A stretch of DNA of 64,000 bases from Aldrovandia affinis. Its lineage: Eukaryota; Chordata; Actinopteri; Notacanthiformes; Halosauridae. The stretch is from contig JAINUG010000148.1 in the NCBI GenBank assembly GCA_029706075.1, positions 1,263,501-1,327,500 on the forward strand, in the 5' to 3' direction. The translations under genes and the position numbers were made by a program. The notes under the pieces were generated by a model. That model saw only the letters and a program-made list of their open reading frames with translations. It searched no databases and was not told the origin of the DNA. Positions 56,801-64,000 of the stretch are shown piece by piece (position 1 is the stretch's first letter; each line of letters begins with the position of its first letter).

Positions 56801-58581
56801 TTAAAAAGAAGAGGAACTCCACTAAAAACAGCACTGATATGAAACTGTATTCCTCACACCTTATATTGGAACTATAGCATTACTCATACAGTAACTTCCA
56901 TTTGATATTTTTCCTCCTCCAGTTCTTCTCTTTCCTGCTTATCATACTTGCAATACAAGTTGCTGCTGGAATCTGGGCCTATTTCAACAAAGACAAGGTC
57001 AGTTTTTCCTCAGAACTGTTTTTGTTCTTCTAATCCTTAATCAGACACTGGACTGTGCCATTAATTTTCCTTAGATACAAAAGTCCGGATGAATTTAATT
57101 AGTCGGCACAAAAGCTTCTCCGTTCTGGTATTGTCATTTCAAATGCAGCAGGTACAACTGTCCCCAGCAAGTCCTGCAAATTAGGCAAACGCTTAGAATG
57201 CCTCCAAAGTGAATCTCTGCAATTCTCTCTCTTGTGCAGGTTGTGCTAAACATATTAGTCGTCTACAGTGAAATCCACAAACAATATACAGCGACAAAGT
57301 CTGAGGCAATGAAGCAGACAGTCCACCATATCCAGCATACGGTGAGTTCAGTGTCAGCTGGCCATCGGCAGCTGTCAGACCTCATGATCTCTTTGGCCCT
57401 GTGCCATTTAAACACCTCGGTAGCTTCAACAGTTTCACGATTGGGACATTTTTATGGGAAAAGTTAGTTCTCCCCCCATAAAAGAAGAACCTGTGTGTTT
57501 TTTAACATGTCACTGTGCTCTCCCGCTGCAGCTGAACTGCTGTGGGCCCGACGAACCGGTCGTCTACGACCATGACACCTGCCCTAAAGGGGAATCAATC
57601 AAGGTAATGACAGTTCAGAGGAGCGCCCCATGCATTATTATTTCAGGGACTGGTAATTGAAACACAAATCCCATCATTTGGGTTCCTAGGTACTACTGTT
57701 AAGGTTGCGTTACAACAACAAAAATGAACAAACCTGTTTTAATGTGGCTGTGTGTATTTTCTTCATTTGGATCAGAGCTGCCTCACCGTCATCGTGAATC
57801 TGTTCACCTCCAAGTTTCTCATCATCGGAGGAGTAGGAATCGGCATTGGCGTCATCATGGTGAGACAGGCTCTATATGCACTCCTCACAGAGTAAATACT
57901 TGTGTTTTTCACAGTGATCACAAAAATTCATGAACACTTTGGGGGGGGAGAAAAACTTTCATTTCAAAGTTGGGTACAAATGTTGACAGGACAGTACAGC
58001 TGATGTCAGGAATTCAAACCCTTGTATAATGGAAAGGGACGAAGCTTCTAACCAGAAGGTTGTGTCAAATCTCCGCCGAAACCGCTGTTGCACCCTTGTA
58101 CAGGGTACTTAACCTGGATATGATTACTAACCAGTTGTTTAAATGGATCAAATGAGAGGTACCCACATTGTGAAGGGTGTCTGCTAAGCAAACCTATAAA
58201 CCAGGTGAAGAAACTGCACTCAGGCTGAATGTAATAGGACAAAAGTAATCAAAATACAATGGGCACCTAAGGAACTTGTACTCAAAGACTTCAAAAAGCC
58301 AAATAAGCAATGCACTTTCCACTTATTGATACTTGGATTGCTATTATGGCCTTTTGTGAAGTCACTTCCCTTTATATTTATGAGCGAGAGTTCCTTATTT
58401 GCTAAATAAATATTAAGCTTTACTAGTGCGCTTTAGAAATGATTCTAAGGGCGTGGCACCCCTGTCTCAATTAATATCACTTGCATCACTCTCTCCATTA
58501 TTTTCCTCTGTACAGATCTTTGGCATGATCTTCAGCATGATGCTAAGCTGCGCCATCAGGAAGAGCCGGCAGGTTGTGTGA
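30395..58581 (+). CDS. cd9: tetraspanin CD9, complete gene with two alternative first exons
   Basis: Four-pass membrane organiser of the tetraspanin web (cell adhesion, fusion, exosomes). First exon either 30395-30463 (1A) or 32704-32772 (1B), then exons 54150-54252, 56343-56440, 56923-56997, 57240-57341, 57532-57603, 57776-57859, 58516-58581. All borders are GT/AG and phases agree; protein 222 aa with either first exon (human 228). TM1 spans exons 1-2, TM2 is in exon 3, TM3 in exon 4, the large loop in exons 5-7 with the CCG motif and two further cysteines, TM4 in exons 7-8. Ends IRKSRQVV. First intron about 21-24 kb. The head-to-head neighbour VWF matches human. Whether this is cd9a or cd9b is not decided. 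Confidence 0.93.
31315..31775 (-). mobile_element. LINE 3' end (same family as 20160-22520)
   Basis: Minus strand: ORF2 end with [20 protein letters not shown] and [12 protein letters not shown], stop, T-run/A-run at 31480-31501, and the terminal GTCGCTCTGGATAAGAGCG. 5' truncated; no reverse-transcriptase core. Confidence 0.8.
32332..32367. other. perfect 15-bp hairpin
   Basis: CTGTTGTGCTTTCTC at 32332-32346 and its exact complement at 32353-32367, with a 6-base loop AGTTTA, followed by (GAAA)n. Lies about 340 bases before the exon 1B ATG, upstream of its TATA-like box, and is absent from unit 1. Confidence 0.8.
32430..32500 (+). promoter_or_regulatory. cd9 promoter B
   Basis: TATA-like CTATATACG at 32488-32496, same spacing to the ATG as promoter A. 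The E-box position reads CATGTG (32430-32435) instead of CACGTG, a difference that could separate regulation of the two promoters. Confidence 0.55.
32704..32772 (+). CDS. cd9: cd9 alternative first coding exon 1B
   Basis: ATG in ATCATGG; 23 codons starting [18 protein letters not shown] and ending FNFIFW; donor TGG|GTAAGT, phase 0. This version (TGGDKC, KYLL) is closer to the human CD9 N-terminus than 1A. Seven residues differ from 1A. Too short to stand out as an ORF; the longer minus-strand frames over it are shadows. Confidence 0.9.
33013..34090. other. start of cd9 intron 1, no further feature recognised
   Basis: Open frames on both strands (for example 33414-33683 minus) show no recognisable motif, splice context or codon bias; left uncalled. 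Confidence 0.4.
34096..34663 (-). repeat. gypsy 3' LTR (element orientation)
   Basis: 568 bp; on the minus strand starts TGTCATATTC and ends TCACGACA. Same length as the other LTR and no difference seen. Open antisense frames inside it are artefacts repeated in both LTRs. Confidence 0.95.
34664..34680 (-). other. polypurine tract
   Basis: Minus strand GTTGAGGGGGGGGTAC lies directly before the 3' LTR, where plus-strand DNA synthesis is primed in LTR elements. Confidence 0.8.
34675..36157 (-). pseudogene. gypsy integrase and chromodomain, frame-broken
   Basis: Read in several minus frames (36157-35339, 35342-35028, 35008-34709, 34959-34675). Zinc-binding end with CPLCSRSK near 35815; catalytic core with DFVTGLP near 35725, DRGPQF near 35545 and NGQTERANQ near 35440, consistent with D,D,E. 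A chromodomain core ([16 protein letters not shown]) lies near 34775-34825. Frame changes between these pieces make an intact protein impossible as sequenced. Confidence 0.85.
36186..37945 (-). pseudogene. gypsy protease, reverse transcriptase and RNase H, frame-broken
   Basis: Protease [11 protein letters not shown] near 37865-37900; RT start region with [12 protein letters not shown] near 37200; YLDD active site at 36920-36934; RNase H region with [12 protein letters not shown] near 36255-36300. Frames shift near 37340, 37100, 37020-37060 and 36735, partly at C-runs. Confidence 0.88.
37946..39007 (-). pseudogene. gypsy gag with zinc knuckle, frame-broken
   Basis: ATG at 39007, 18 bases inside the 5' LTR, starting [17 protein letters not shown] as in sushi-type gag and the domesticated RTL/PEG10 group. 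Capsid-like middle with a frame change near 38560-38610. CCHC knuckle [14 protein letters not shown] near 38050-38095. Confidence 0.85.
39013..39023 (-). other. primer binding site for self-priming
   Basis: Minus strand AACGATCTGAC begins one base after the 5' LTR. It is the exact complement of GTCAGATCGTT inside the LTR (39371-39381; also 34442-34452). No tRNA 3' end match was recognised. This is the arrangement of self-primed Tf1/sushi elements. Confidence 0.7.
39025..39592 (-). repeat. gypsy 5' LTR (element orientation)
   Basis: 568 bp, same ends as the other LTR. If self-priming holds, transcription should begin at the GTCAGATCGTT at 39381, which divides U3 from R. Confidence 0.95.
39598..40800. 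other. cd9 intron 1, no gene seen
   Basis: AT-rich, frames without motifs. Nothing recognised. Confidence 0.4.
40820..40870 (-). repeat. LINE 3' tip (L2/Rex-like)
   Basis: AGAATAGAATATACTTTATT resembles the end of the LINE at 26340. Very short. Confidence 0.4.
40912..41285 (+). mobile_element. SINE family B
   Basis: Plus-strand relative of 9480-9845: starts GGCTGGCTGCCTCATCCTGT, has TCTGCCTGTATAAAGCTGCA and ends with GGTTGCAGCAAGCACAG. Confidence 0.7.
42221..42448 (+). mobile_element. tRNA-derived SINE (family A)
   Basis: Fuller copy of 2799-2985: same A- and B-box head, then TATCCAGCTGTATAAATGG, and the tail GTAAGTCGCTCTGGATAAGA with AAATGT repeats. The tail matches the LINE end at 22460-22515. 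Confidence 0.85.
42769..42912 (-). mobile_element. tRNA-derived SINE (family D)
   Basis: Near-identical to 29193-29340, same strand and same extent, including B box GGGTTCAATCCCC. Confidence 0.87.
42913..44640. other. cd9 intron 1, no gene seen
   Basis: AT-rich; an (ATT)n run near 43452-43476 and nothing else recognised. Confidence 0.4.
44636..45005. repeat. MITE-like repeat rich in GTCATGGAAAT
   Basis: Begins CAGGGTTCCCACACGTC and carries many copies of GTCATGGAAAT; a related reverse tract ends it near 44945-45002. Similar GGGTTCYCRCAGGTC starts are seen at 23828 and 55590. Contains (CA)n at 44826-44856. Confidence 0.4.
45530..46300 (+). other. unidentified, possibly DNA-transposon derived
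   Basis: GC-richer start at 45540-45640 (ATTCGCCCTTCGCTAAGC), a short frame from ATG 45731, and a 90-codon open frame at 46027-46299. No motif recognised in either. The mix of a GC-rich end and short degraded frames suggests a mobile element. Confidence 0.25.
46335..46710 (-). mobile_element. tRNA-type SINE with RTE-like body (family E)
   Basis: Minus strand: GGCGGCACGGTGGTGCAGTG head with B box GGGTTCGAATCC, then the fish-typical GTTTGCATGTTCTCCCCGTG and TGCGATGGATTGGCGACCTG, ending in a (TGAGA)n tail at 46340-46362. Confidence 0.8.
47400..49626 (+). pseudogene. CR1-like LINE, internally deleted
   Basis: ORF1 part 1 at 47547-47960 has a CxxC...CxxC zinc-binding start followed by a predicted coiled coil. 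Part 2 (about 48080-48540) has the SGNH-hydrolase-like segments [14 protein letters not shown] and [20 protein letters not shown], as in esterase-type ORF1s. ORF2 starts near 48740 with an AP-endonuclease domain ([28 protein letters not shown]). At about 49268 it jumps to the ORF2 end ([20 protein letters not shown]), so the whole RT is deleted. The 3' end is the (TTCTTATG)n run. Frame breaks near 47960, 48160 and 48990. Confidence 0.85.
49627..53030. other. cd9 intron 1, no gene seen
   Basis: No exon, RNA gene or clear repeat; a (TTTTGC)n run lies near 51505-51530. Frames here are short and lack motifs. Confidence 0.4.
53033..53125 (-). repeat. LINE 3' tail fragment
   Basis: AAGCATTTAGCAGACGCTCT and AAGATGTGCATTAATACATG match the end of the LINE at 31315-31390 in the same orientation. 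Confidence 0.75.
54150..54252 (+). CDS. cd9: cd9 exon 2 (end of TM1, small extracellular loop)
   Basis: 103 nt, acceptor tttgttcag, donor GTAAGG, phase 0 to 1. It encodes [20 protein letters not shown] and ends APSMFFTG, matching human exon 2 in length and content. Confidence 0.93.
54671..55220 (+). repeat. cd9 intron 2 segment duplicated in the ghost copy
   Basis: Matches 22523-22747 plus 23314-23680. GC-rich sub-blocks (GTGAAAGGCCGGCTAA, GGGCAGATATAATGGGAGAG, GTGGGAGGGTGGCAACGGCA) are almost unchanged between copies, which suggests constraint on non-coding sequence. Confidence 0.75.
55285..55498 (+). mobile_element. short retroposon (family C) in cd9 intron 2
   Basis: Close copy of 25665-25878 with tail CGTCTGCCAAATGCCTGTAA. 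Absent from the equivalent place in the ghost copy (about 23690), so it inserted after the duplication. Confidence 0.75.
56343..56440 (+). CDS. cd9: cd9 exon 3 (TM2)
   Basis: 98 nt, acceptor tctttctcag, donor GTAAGT, phase 1 to 0. It encodes TM2 and the conserved cytoplasmic [19 protein letters not shown] with membrane-proximal cysteines that are palmitoylated in CD9 (family knowledge). Confidence 0.95.
56923..56997 (+). CDS. cd9: cd9 exon 4 (TM3)
   Basis: 75 nt, acceptor ttcctcctccag, donor GTCAGT, phase 0. It encodes [20 protein letters not shown], the third membrane segment. Confidence 0.93.
57240..57341 (+). CDS. cd9: cd9 exon 5 (large extracellular loop, first part)
   Basis: 102 nt, acceptor cttgtgcag, donor GTGAGT, phase 0. 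Helical, charged loop sequence ([20 protein letters not shown]) with low identity to human, as is normal for this loop. Confidence 0.88.
57532..57603 (+). CDS. cd9: cd9 exon 6 (loop with CCG motif)
   Basis: 72 nt, acceptor ccgctgcag, donor GTAATG, phase 0. It carries [20 protein letters not shown], giving the CCG motif and the third loop cysteine. The variable part is shorter than in human CD9. Confidence 0.93.
57776..57859 (+). CDS. cd9: cd9 exon 7 (loop end, TM4 start)
   Basis: 84 nt, acceptor ttggatcag, donor GTGAGA, phase 0. [14 protein letters not shown] holds the fourth loop cysteine, then the glycine-rich start of TM4 ([13 protein letters not shown]). Confidence 0.93.
58010..58250 (+). 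mobile_element. degenerate tRNA-type SINE in cd9 intron 7
   Basis: Weak head (AACCAGAAGGTTGTG), TTGCACCCTTGTACAGGGTA, and TGTCTGCTAAGC tail. Old family A-like copy; missing from the ghost at about 23957. Confidence 0.45.
58516..58581 (+). CDS. cd9: cd9 exon 8 (TM4 end, C-terminal tail, stop)
   Basis: Acceptor tctgtacag. It encodes [20 protein letters not shown] plus a final V and TGA. The tail is two residues different in kind from human CD9 but keeps the basic CAIRK start. Confidence 0.94.
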   Translation: MFGMIFSMMLSCAIRKSRQVV

Positions 58582-59115
58582 GAATGCTGTCTCCATGACG
58601 ACATATATATATATATATGCCCTTACGATTTTCTAATCTGATGCCATCAAAAGCCAGTCACAACAAAAACCTTAACCCCAATCGCTAATCACGAGTTCCA
58701 TGCTTGGTGGAAATTGTGGGATTTGACTGATATGGGACCACCCTCCTGAACTTTGACAAGAAAAGCAACTAGCTAATAATATCAAGATTGTAATGGGAGA
58801 TAAGCAGGTAGTTTCACTTTTTGTTTAATTTCATCCCATGTTTTAAATAAAAATGCCTTTTTTCCCCTTTTTGTACTTTTTTTAAATTTGCAATGGTAAA
58901 AAAAGTAAGTATGAGTATTAAGTATTAAGTATAAGTTAAAGTATGTATGGTACTTGCAGGTTTGTTTTTGTTAAGCTTCAAATAATATTGACTTTTTTCA
59001 TGTCTTTTAGTGTCTTGAGTAACCTGATTTATGAATACTGTTTGATCTTATGTACCTATTCTGTTGAACACAAAGAAATGTAACATTTTAAAATGCCAAA
59101 TAAATTGTGATAACT
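58582..59115 (+). other. cd9 3'UTR with two poly(A) signals
   Basis: AATAAA at 58846-58851 and again at 59099-59104. Either can end the transcript; the second is followed by GTGATAACTAATTTAG, a plausible cleavage area. A (TA)n run lies at 58604-58618. Confidence 0.6.
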
Positions 59116-59999
59116 AATTTAGTTATTGGAATTTGCATTGTCCGCTCATCCAGTGAGCATATTCACTGCCCCCCTCGATCAAACAAATGAACAATAGATA
59201 TCCTCTTTCGGTTGATGTATTGTCCAGGATGCTCAACTATCTTACTGTAACAGTTTTAATTAGTCATTGTATTTTTAATTTTCTAAACAATCTGCTGTAC
59301 ACACTTTTTTTAAGAAAGAAAAATGTAGCTTTAAAGGATTTTGAAACCTTTTGTTGATTTGGAACTGGATTTATAACCAGGAAGGTTATAGCCCTTTCTT
59401 TTATAAGAGCCTGGTCCCATTCCCCAGACTGGTGATTGGTGTCCTTGTTAGGACATTCTTGAACATCCTCCAGTTTAATTTTATGTCAAACTAATACATT
59501 GCTATTGAAAGCAAACATTTTATAGCATTTCACAACAGACGTATTTTAAGCATACGTATAACTAAACGCGTAAATAATAAATGATAATTTGTATGGAACA
59601 TAAGGTTATACATTAAGCAACCGCACAGCTTTTTGTCTTTTTTAAAATCTTTTTTTGTTTGTTTTAATCTTGTTTCTTATTGTGGTCTACCTACCAACTA
59701 TGACCATATGCACAGGTAAATATTTGAGTTTCTCTGTTCGTCATTGGTGGCTTGTCCTTGCAGTGATGGATCATCAGGGAGACATGCCGCTGACACTGAT
59801 CCAGTGACCTCACGACTGGGTGTCATGCACAGGCATGCAGAACAAAGGTGCTGTTTGAAACCACTGCCCCTCCCTTCTACAAACTCTGACATAACTGTTT
59901 TGAGACCACGCCCTTCTGGTTCCCCACTTCAGGGGGGGATTTTTATTCTTTAAGAGATTAGTTCAAAAAGTAGGTTGCATGTTACAAATTATTTTATAT

Positions 60000-60290
60000 T
60001 GAGTTCTGTCAGCTGAACAAGAGAGCTTCGGTGACAATTGCAGGTAGATTTCACTCTGATACTAGGAAGCACTTTTTTCCACAAACAGTTGAAAACATCT
60101 TGAAAACAGTTGTTGATGGGATGGCTTATCAGGACACATGATAGAAGCAGAGACCGTTGGTGTGTTCAAGATCAGGCTGGACACAATTCTGCATGCCCTG
60201 TAGGTTTAGGAAAAATGAAGATCTTACAAAGATTGAAAGGCCTGTTCCTGTCATACGACATTCTCGATGCATATTAGAACACAATTTGGT
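60000..60290 (+). repeat. old CR1-like LINE ORF2-end relic
   Basis: AGATTTCACTCTGATACTAG, then AAGCACTTTTTTCCACA, and AAGATCAGGCTGGACACA parallel the better preserved ORF2 end at 49400-49560. Strongly diverged. Confidence 0.5.
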
Positions 60291-60329
60291 GAAGAACGAT
60301 GCACATGTAAATGAAGATGCACATCTGCA

Positions 60330-60900
60330 ATTTATCCTGACACAAAGTGTGTAAAACTTATTTGGTGTATGAAAATAAAAATGTAATTCTGATTTGTAGT
60401 GTTTTTTAAGTTACTTTTCAAAACATACTGTATATATTTTACTAGGACAAGTCTGTCTCTGTCTTTTATCACTTATTGCTAACAAATCTTTGCGTGATTG
60501 CATATTAGGCTTCTATGTTGACTGGTTGCAGAGGCATGCTGTGTGTGAGGCGATGGTGTTGACTAGGGCCAAAACAGGAAAGACCACATTGTGCTGTTTC
60601 TGCCCTGAGGTCCAGAGAGCTACTCAGGCCACAACGTTGTTTCCTGCCTGCCCACCCAAGCCAGGGGTGACCGATAAGCCTCTGAACTAATTGCGTATCA
60701 CTAAAGGTTCTGCCTTGATTAAACAAATTACTCAACACTGCTGCCTTTTCCCAAAGCTATTTAATAGTGGAAAGTCTCGTCACTAGAACTGTGCCAAACT
60801 CTAGTTTCACAGTTGAGAATGAAGTGTTGTTTTGCACTGCTATTCTCCTTAAAGTGTAAGACTTCCCTGAAAGTAGGCAGGTGGACCAAGAGGCTAAAGA
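60330..60900 (+). repeat. cd9 downstream block duplicated in the ghost copy
   Basis: Matches 24131-24690. The best-kept core is CCCACCCAAGCCAGGGGTGA, followed by GCGTATCACTAAAGG and TTACTCAACACTGCTGCC. Marks the right end of the duplicated CD9 region. Confidence 0.75.
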
Positions 60901-61033
60901 ACGCTTTTGGAAATTACAATCACTTTCAGTCCATTCATAAGGCTGGGGGACTCAAACGCCTTATGCATGCCATCTCTCAGTGAGCAATGATGAGGACCTG
61001 GACAGTAATGCTAGTTGGGACTCTTAATAATAT

Positions 61034-61066
61034 ACGCCATTTAGCAGATGCTTTTATCCAAAGCAA
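61034..61066 (-). repeat. SINE tail fragment (family D type)
   Basis: CGCCATTTAGCAGATGCTTT and TATCCAAAGC only; followed by AAGC repeats. Confidence 0.55.
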
Positions 61067-61489
61067 GCAAGCAAAGCAAGCTTTTATTCATAATGCAAAT
61101 GAACTGAATTACGTCTTGAGCCAGAATGACACCTCTGTATGTACAATGCTCATTGGATACCTAAAGATAGGACCTCATGGAATTTTAACAGCAGTATATT
61201 GATGGAGGCCTTTAAGGAAATGTATGATGTATGAGTAGGTCCTGTATATTTCAATTTCTTGAACACAGCCAGTGTGACATATTTTTTGTGGAAAAATGAA
61301 AATGTGTCCTGTATTTAAATTCTTCTTAACACACAAATAATTCTAGAAGTGTTTTAAACATTTCAAGGACTTTGCTGGAGACCACTGTCACTAATCAAAA
61401 CCCCTGAGCTGAGACCAGTTCGTTTATTTCGCGGAGTGTTCAATGAATACGGGTGGCTCCACTAGTGGTGAAACTAAGAATTACAACTC

Positions 61490-61611
61490 AGTCAAGTGCA
61501 AGTTTCATGCGCGGGCCATATTCCATTATATTGGAATGCGGCCGCGGGCCAATTATAAATGGACCGCGGGCCGCAGTTGGCCCGCGGGCCGTAGTTTGGA
61601 CACCCCTGCTC
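61490..61611. mobile_element. hAT-like element end
   Basis: GC-rich foldback-like sequence (GGACCGCGGGCC, TTGGCCCGCGGGCC) ending TTTGGACACCCCTG next to CTCTAAAC. Its left end is not visible, so the element is truncated or rearranged. Confidence 0.5.
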
Positions 61612-61653
61612 TAAACTAACCAGATGTGTGTGTTCTGCACAGATACTCTAAGC

Positions 61654-61858
61654 CAGGGGTGGGCAATCTTACCCTGTGTGGGCCGGTGTGGGTGCAGGCT
61701 TTTGTTCCAACTGAACAGTGACACACCTGATTCCACTAATCAAAGCCCTGATTGAGGACTTTGAATAGCTGATTAGTCAAATCAGGTGAGCTACTGCTCG
61801 GCTGGAACAAAAGCCTGCACCCACACCGGCCCACACAGGGTAAGATTGCCCACCCCTG
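61654..61858. mobile_element. hAT MITE 1 in the minisatellite
   Basis: 205 bp. Long inverted ends starting CAGGGGTGGGCAATCTTACC. 8-bp duplication CTCTAAGC at 61646-61653 and 61859-61866. The other array copy (63458) shows the empty site. Confidence 0.92.
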
Positions 61859-62456
61859 CTCTAAGCTTACCAGATGTGTGTGTTCTGTACACAGATTCTC
61901 GAAGCTAACCACATCTGTGTGTTCTGCACACAGATACTGTAAATTAGCCTAGAGTATATTTGTGTAGAACACACACATCTGTTTAATCTAGAGTATCTGT
62001 GTGCAGAACACACACATCAGGTTAATGTAGAGTATCTGTGCCGAACACACACATCTTGGTAATCTAGAATATCTTGGTGGAGAACTCAAAGACATAAAGA
62101 TACTCTAGATTACACCAGATGTGTGTGTCCTGCACAGATACTCTAAACTAACCAGATGTGTATGTTCTACAGACAAATACTCTAGATGAACCAGATTTGT
62201 GTGTTCTGCACAGATACTCTAAACTAACCAGATGTGTATTTTCTGCACACAGATACTCTAGATTAATCAGATGTTTGTGTTCTGCACACGGATACTGTAA
62301 GATAACCAGATATGTGTGTTCTGCACACAGATACTCTAAGCTAACCAGATGTGTTGGTTCTGCACAGATACTGTAAGCTAACCAGATGTGTGTGTTCTGT
62401 ACACAGAGGCTCTAAATTAACCAGATATGTGTCTTCTGCACACAGATACTCTAGAT

Positions 62457-62843
62457 CAGGGGTGGCCAACCAGTCAGAGACTAAGAGCCACATTTTTTAC
62501 TGTGTTACCGCAAAGAGCCACATCACGGGGGGGTGCTACACGCGAAATAAAACCGGACACCAGTTCATTTATTTCGCGGACCGGGGGTGGGGAGGGGGGT
62601 GGTAAGAGGAATAAAAAAAATTGCGCCCCTCCTCATTTTAAACCCGGTGCATGAAACCAGTCCGTGGTGCAAAAAAGGTTGCAAGCGGTGCGCGTTTGAC
62701 GAAAAATACCGTATTGAACTCAAGCGGCTTTAACACGCACATTAAAAAAACAAAAAACACAAACTTCGATATGAACGTAAGAGCCACATGAAACCAGGCA
62801 AAGAGCCGCATGCGGCTCGGGAGCCGCGGGTTGGCCACCCCTG
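62457..62843. mobile_element. hAT MITE 2 in the minisatellite
   Basis: 387 bp, ends CAGGGGTGGCCAACC and GGTTGGCCACCCCTG. 8-bp duplication CTCTAGAT at 62449-62456 and 62844-62851. Internal GAGCCACAT/GAGCCGCATGCGGCTC stretches; no transposase. Confidence 0.9.
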
Positions 62844-62975
62844 CTCTAGATTAATCAATGTGTGTGTTTTGTACAGATACTCCAAGCTAACCAGATGTGT
62901 GTGTTCTGCACACAGATACTGTAAATTAGCCTAGAGTATATGTGTGCAGAACACACACATCTAGTTAATCTAGAG

Positions 62976-62988
62976 CAGTGGTTTCTCA
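62976..62988. mobile_element. 13-bp hAT terminus flanked by target duplication
   Basis: CAGTGGTTTCTCA between two copies of ATCTAGAG (62968-62975 and 62989-62996). CAGTGGTTCTCAA is a frequent hAT end; the rest of the element is gone. Confidence 0.55.
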
Positions 62989-64000
62989 ATCTAGAGTATC
63001 TGTGTGCAGAACACACATATCTGGTTATCTTAGATGATCTGTGTACAGAACACACACATCGGGTTGTGTCTAGAGTATCTTGGTGGAGAACAGACTCACA
63101 TAAAGATATTCTAAACTAACCAGATGTGTGTGTTCTGCACACAGATACTCTAGGCTAATTTACAGTATCTGTATGCAGAACACATCCTTGTGGTTAGCTT
63201 AGAGTATCTGGGCAGAACACACACATCTGGTTAGCTTAGAGTATCTGTGCAGAACACACACATCTGGTTAATCTAGTGCATCTGTGTGGAGATCACCCAT
63301 ATCTGGTTATCTTAGAGTATCTGTGCAGAACACATATATCTGGTTATCTTAGAGTATCTTTTTGGAGAACATATACATCTGGTTATCTTAGAGTATCTTT
63401 GTGGAGAACACATAAAGATCCTCTAAACTAACCAGATGTGTGTGTTCTGCACAGATACTCTAAGCTTACCAGATGTGTGTGTTCTGTACACAGATTCTCG
63501 AAGCTAACCACATCTGTGTGTTCTGCACACAGATACTGTAAATTAGCCTAGAGTATATTTGTGTAGAACACACACATCTGTTTAATCTAGAGTATCTGTG
63601 TGCAGAACACACACATCAGGTTAATGTAGAGTATCTGTGCCGAACACACACATCTTGGTAATCTAGAATATCTTGGTGGAGAACTCAAAGACATAAAGAT
63701 ACTCTAGATTACACCAGATGTGTGTGTCCTGCACAGATACTCTAAACTAACCAGATGTGTATGTTCTACAGACAAATACTCTAGATGAACCAGATTTGTG
63801 TGTTCTGCACAGATACTCTAAACTAACCAGATGTGTATGTTCTGCACACAGATACTCTAGATTAATCAGATGTTTGTGTTCTGCACACGGATACTGTAAG
63901 ATAACCAGATATGTGTGTTCTGCACACAGATACTCTAAGCTAACCAGATGTGTTGGTTCTGCACAGATACTGTAAGCTAACCAGATGTGTGTGTTCTGTA

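Larger units (their letters stand above)
61612..64000. repeat. 39-bp minisatellite with strand switches, continues past the window
   Basis: Unit core CTCTAAGCTAACCAG, then a TGTGTGTTCTGCACA part, mostly 39 bp. Orientation flips: minus-type units dominate at about 61940-62100, 62930-63100, 63170-63420 and 63540-63700. Open frames of 72 codons at 62158 and 63757 arise because 39 is divisible by 3. Confidence 0.93.

Noticed and set aside
62158-63975. 72-codon repeat proteins (13-residue periodicity) in the right-end array
   Set aside because: A 39-bp repeat stays open by period; units occur in both orientations, lengths vary and there is no promoter or splice context.
1-64000. CRISPR arrays, operons, riboswitches or other prokaryotic features
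   Set aside because: The window is vertebrate genomic DNA; direct repeats found are minisatellites without spacer structure.

Overview
This is a piece of a ray-finned fish (teleost-type) nuclear genome. Two real vertebrate genes lie head to head. A von Willebrand factor gene (VWF, minus strand, window positions 1081-10000) is seen from its signal-peptide exon through the D1 domain. A tetraspanin CD9 gene (plus strand, 30395-58581) is complete. VWF and CD9 are also divergent neighbours on human 12p13, which supports both calls. The space between and around them is filled with fish-type mobile DNA: a chromodomain Ty3/gypsy element, solo LTRs, CR1/L2-like LINEs, several tRNA-type SINEs, a 5S-rRNA-headed SINE, Tc1 and hAT elements.

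Layout. 1-10 kb: nine VWF coding exons, with a SINE, an LTR-element remnant with an envelope-like ORF end, a terminal-inverted-repeat MITE and CA repeats in the introns. 10-18 kb: gene-poor, with a 29-bp minisatellite and Deu-domain SINE relics. 18-25 kb: pieces that match, in the same order and orientation, the CD9 exon-1 flank, CD9 intron 2, CD9 intron 7 and the CD9 3' flank, but without CD9 exons. I read this as the ghost of a tandem CD9 duplicate. 25-30 kb: nested LINE, Tc1, LTR and SINE debris. 30-33 kb: two tandem copies of the CD9 promoter plus first coding exon (exon 1A and exon 1B), each with an ATG, an open 23-codon frame and an intact GTAAGT donor. 34.1-39.6 kb: a gypsy element with apparently identical 568-bp LTRs, a 5-bp target duplication and a self-priming signature, but a pol gene broken by frame changes. 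40-49.6 kb: SINEs and an internally deleted CR1-like LINE. 54-58.6 kb: CD9 exons 2-8 and the 3'UTR. 61.6-64 kb: a 39-bp minisatellite that switches strand, carries a 1599-bp higher-order duplication and has been hit repeatedly by hAT elements.

The most unusual biology is at CD9. There are two alternative first exons whose 11 nucleotide differences over 69 bases all fall in codons that change the amino acid, while the flanking UTR and intron are less diverged. A decayed upstream CD9 paralogue has kept only non-coding blocks. All alignments here were made by eye; percentages and counts are hand counts.
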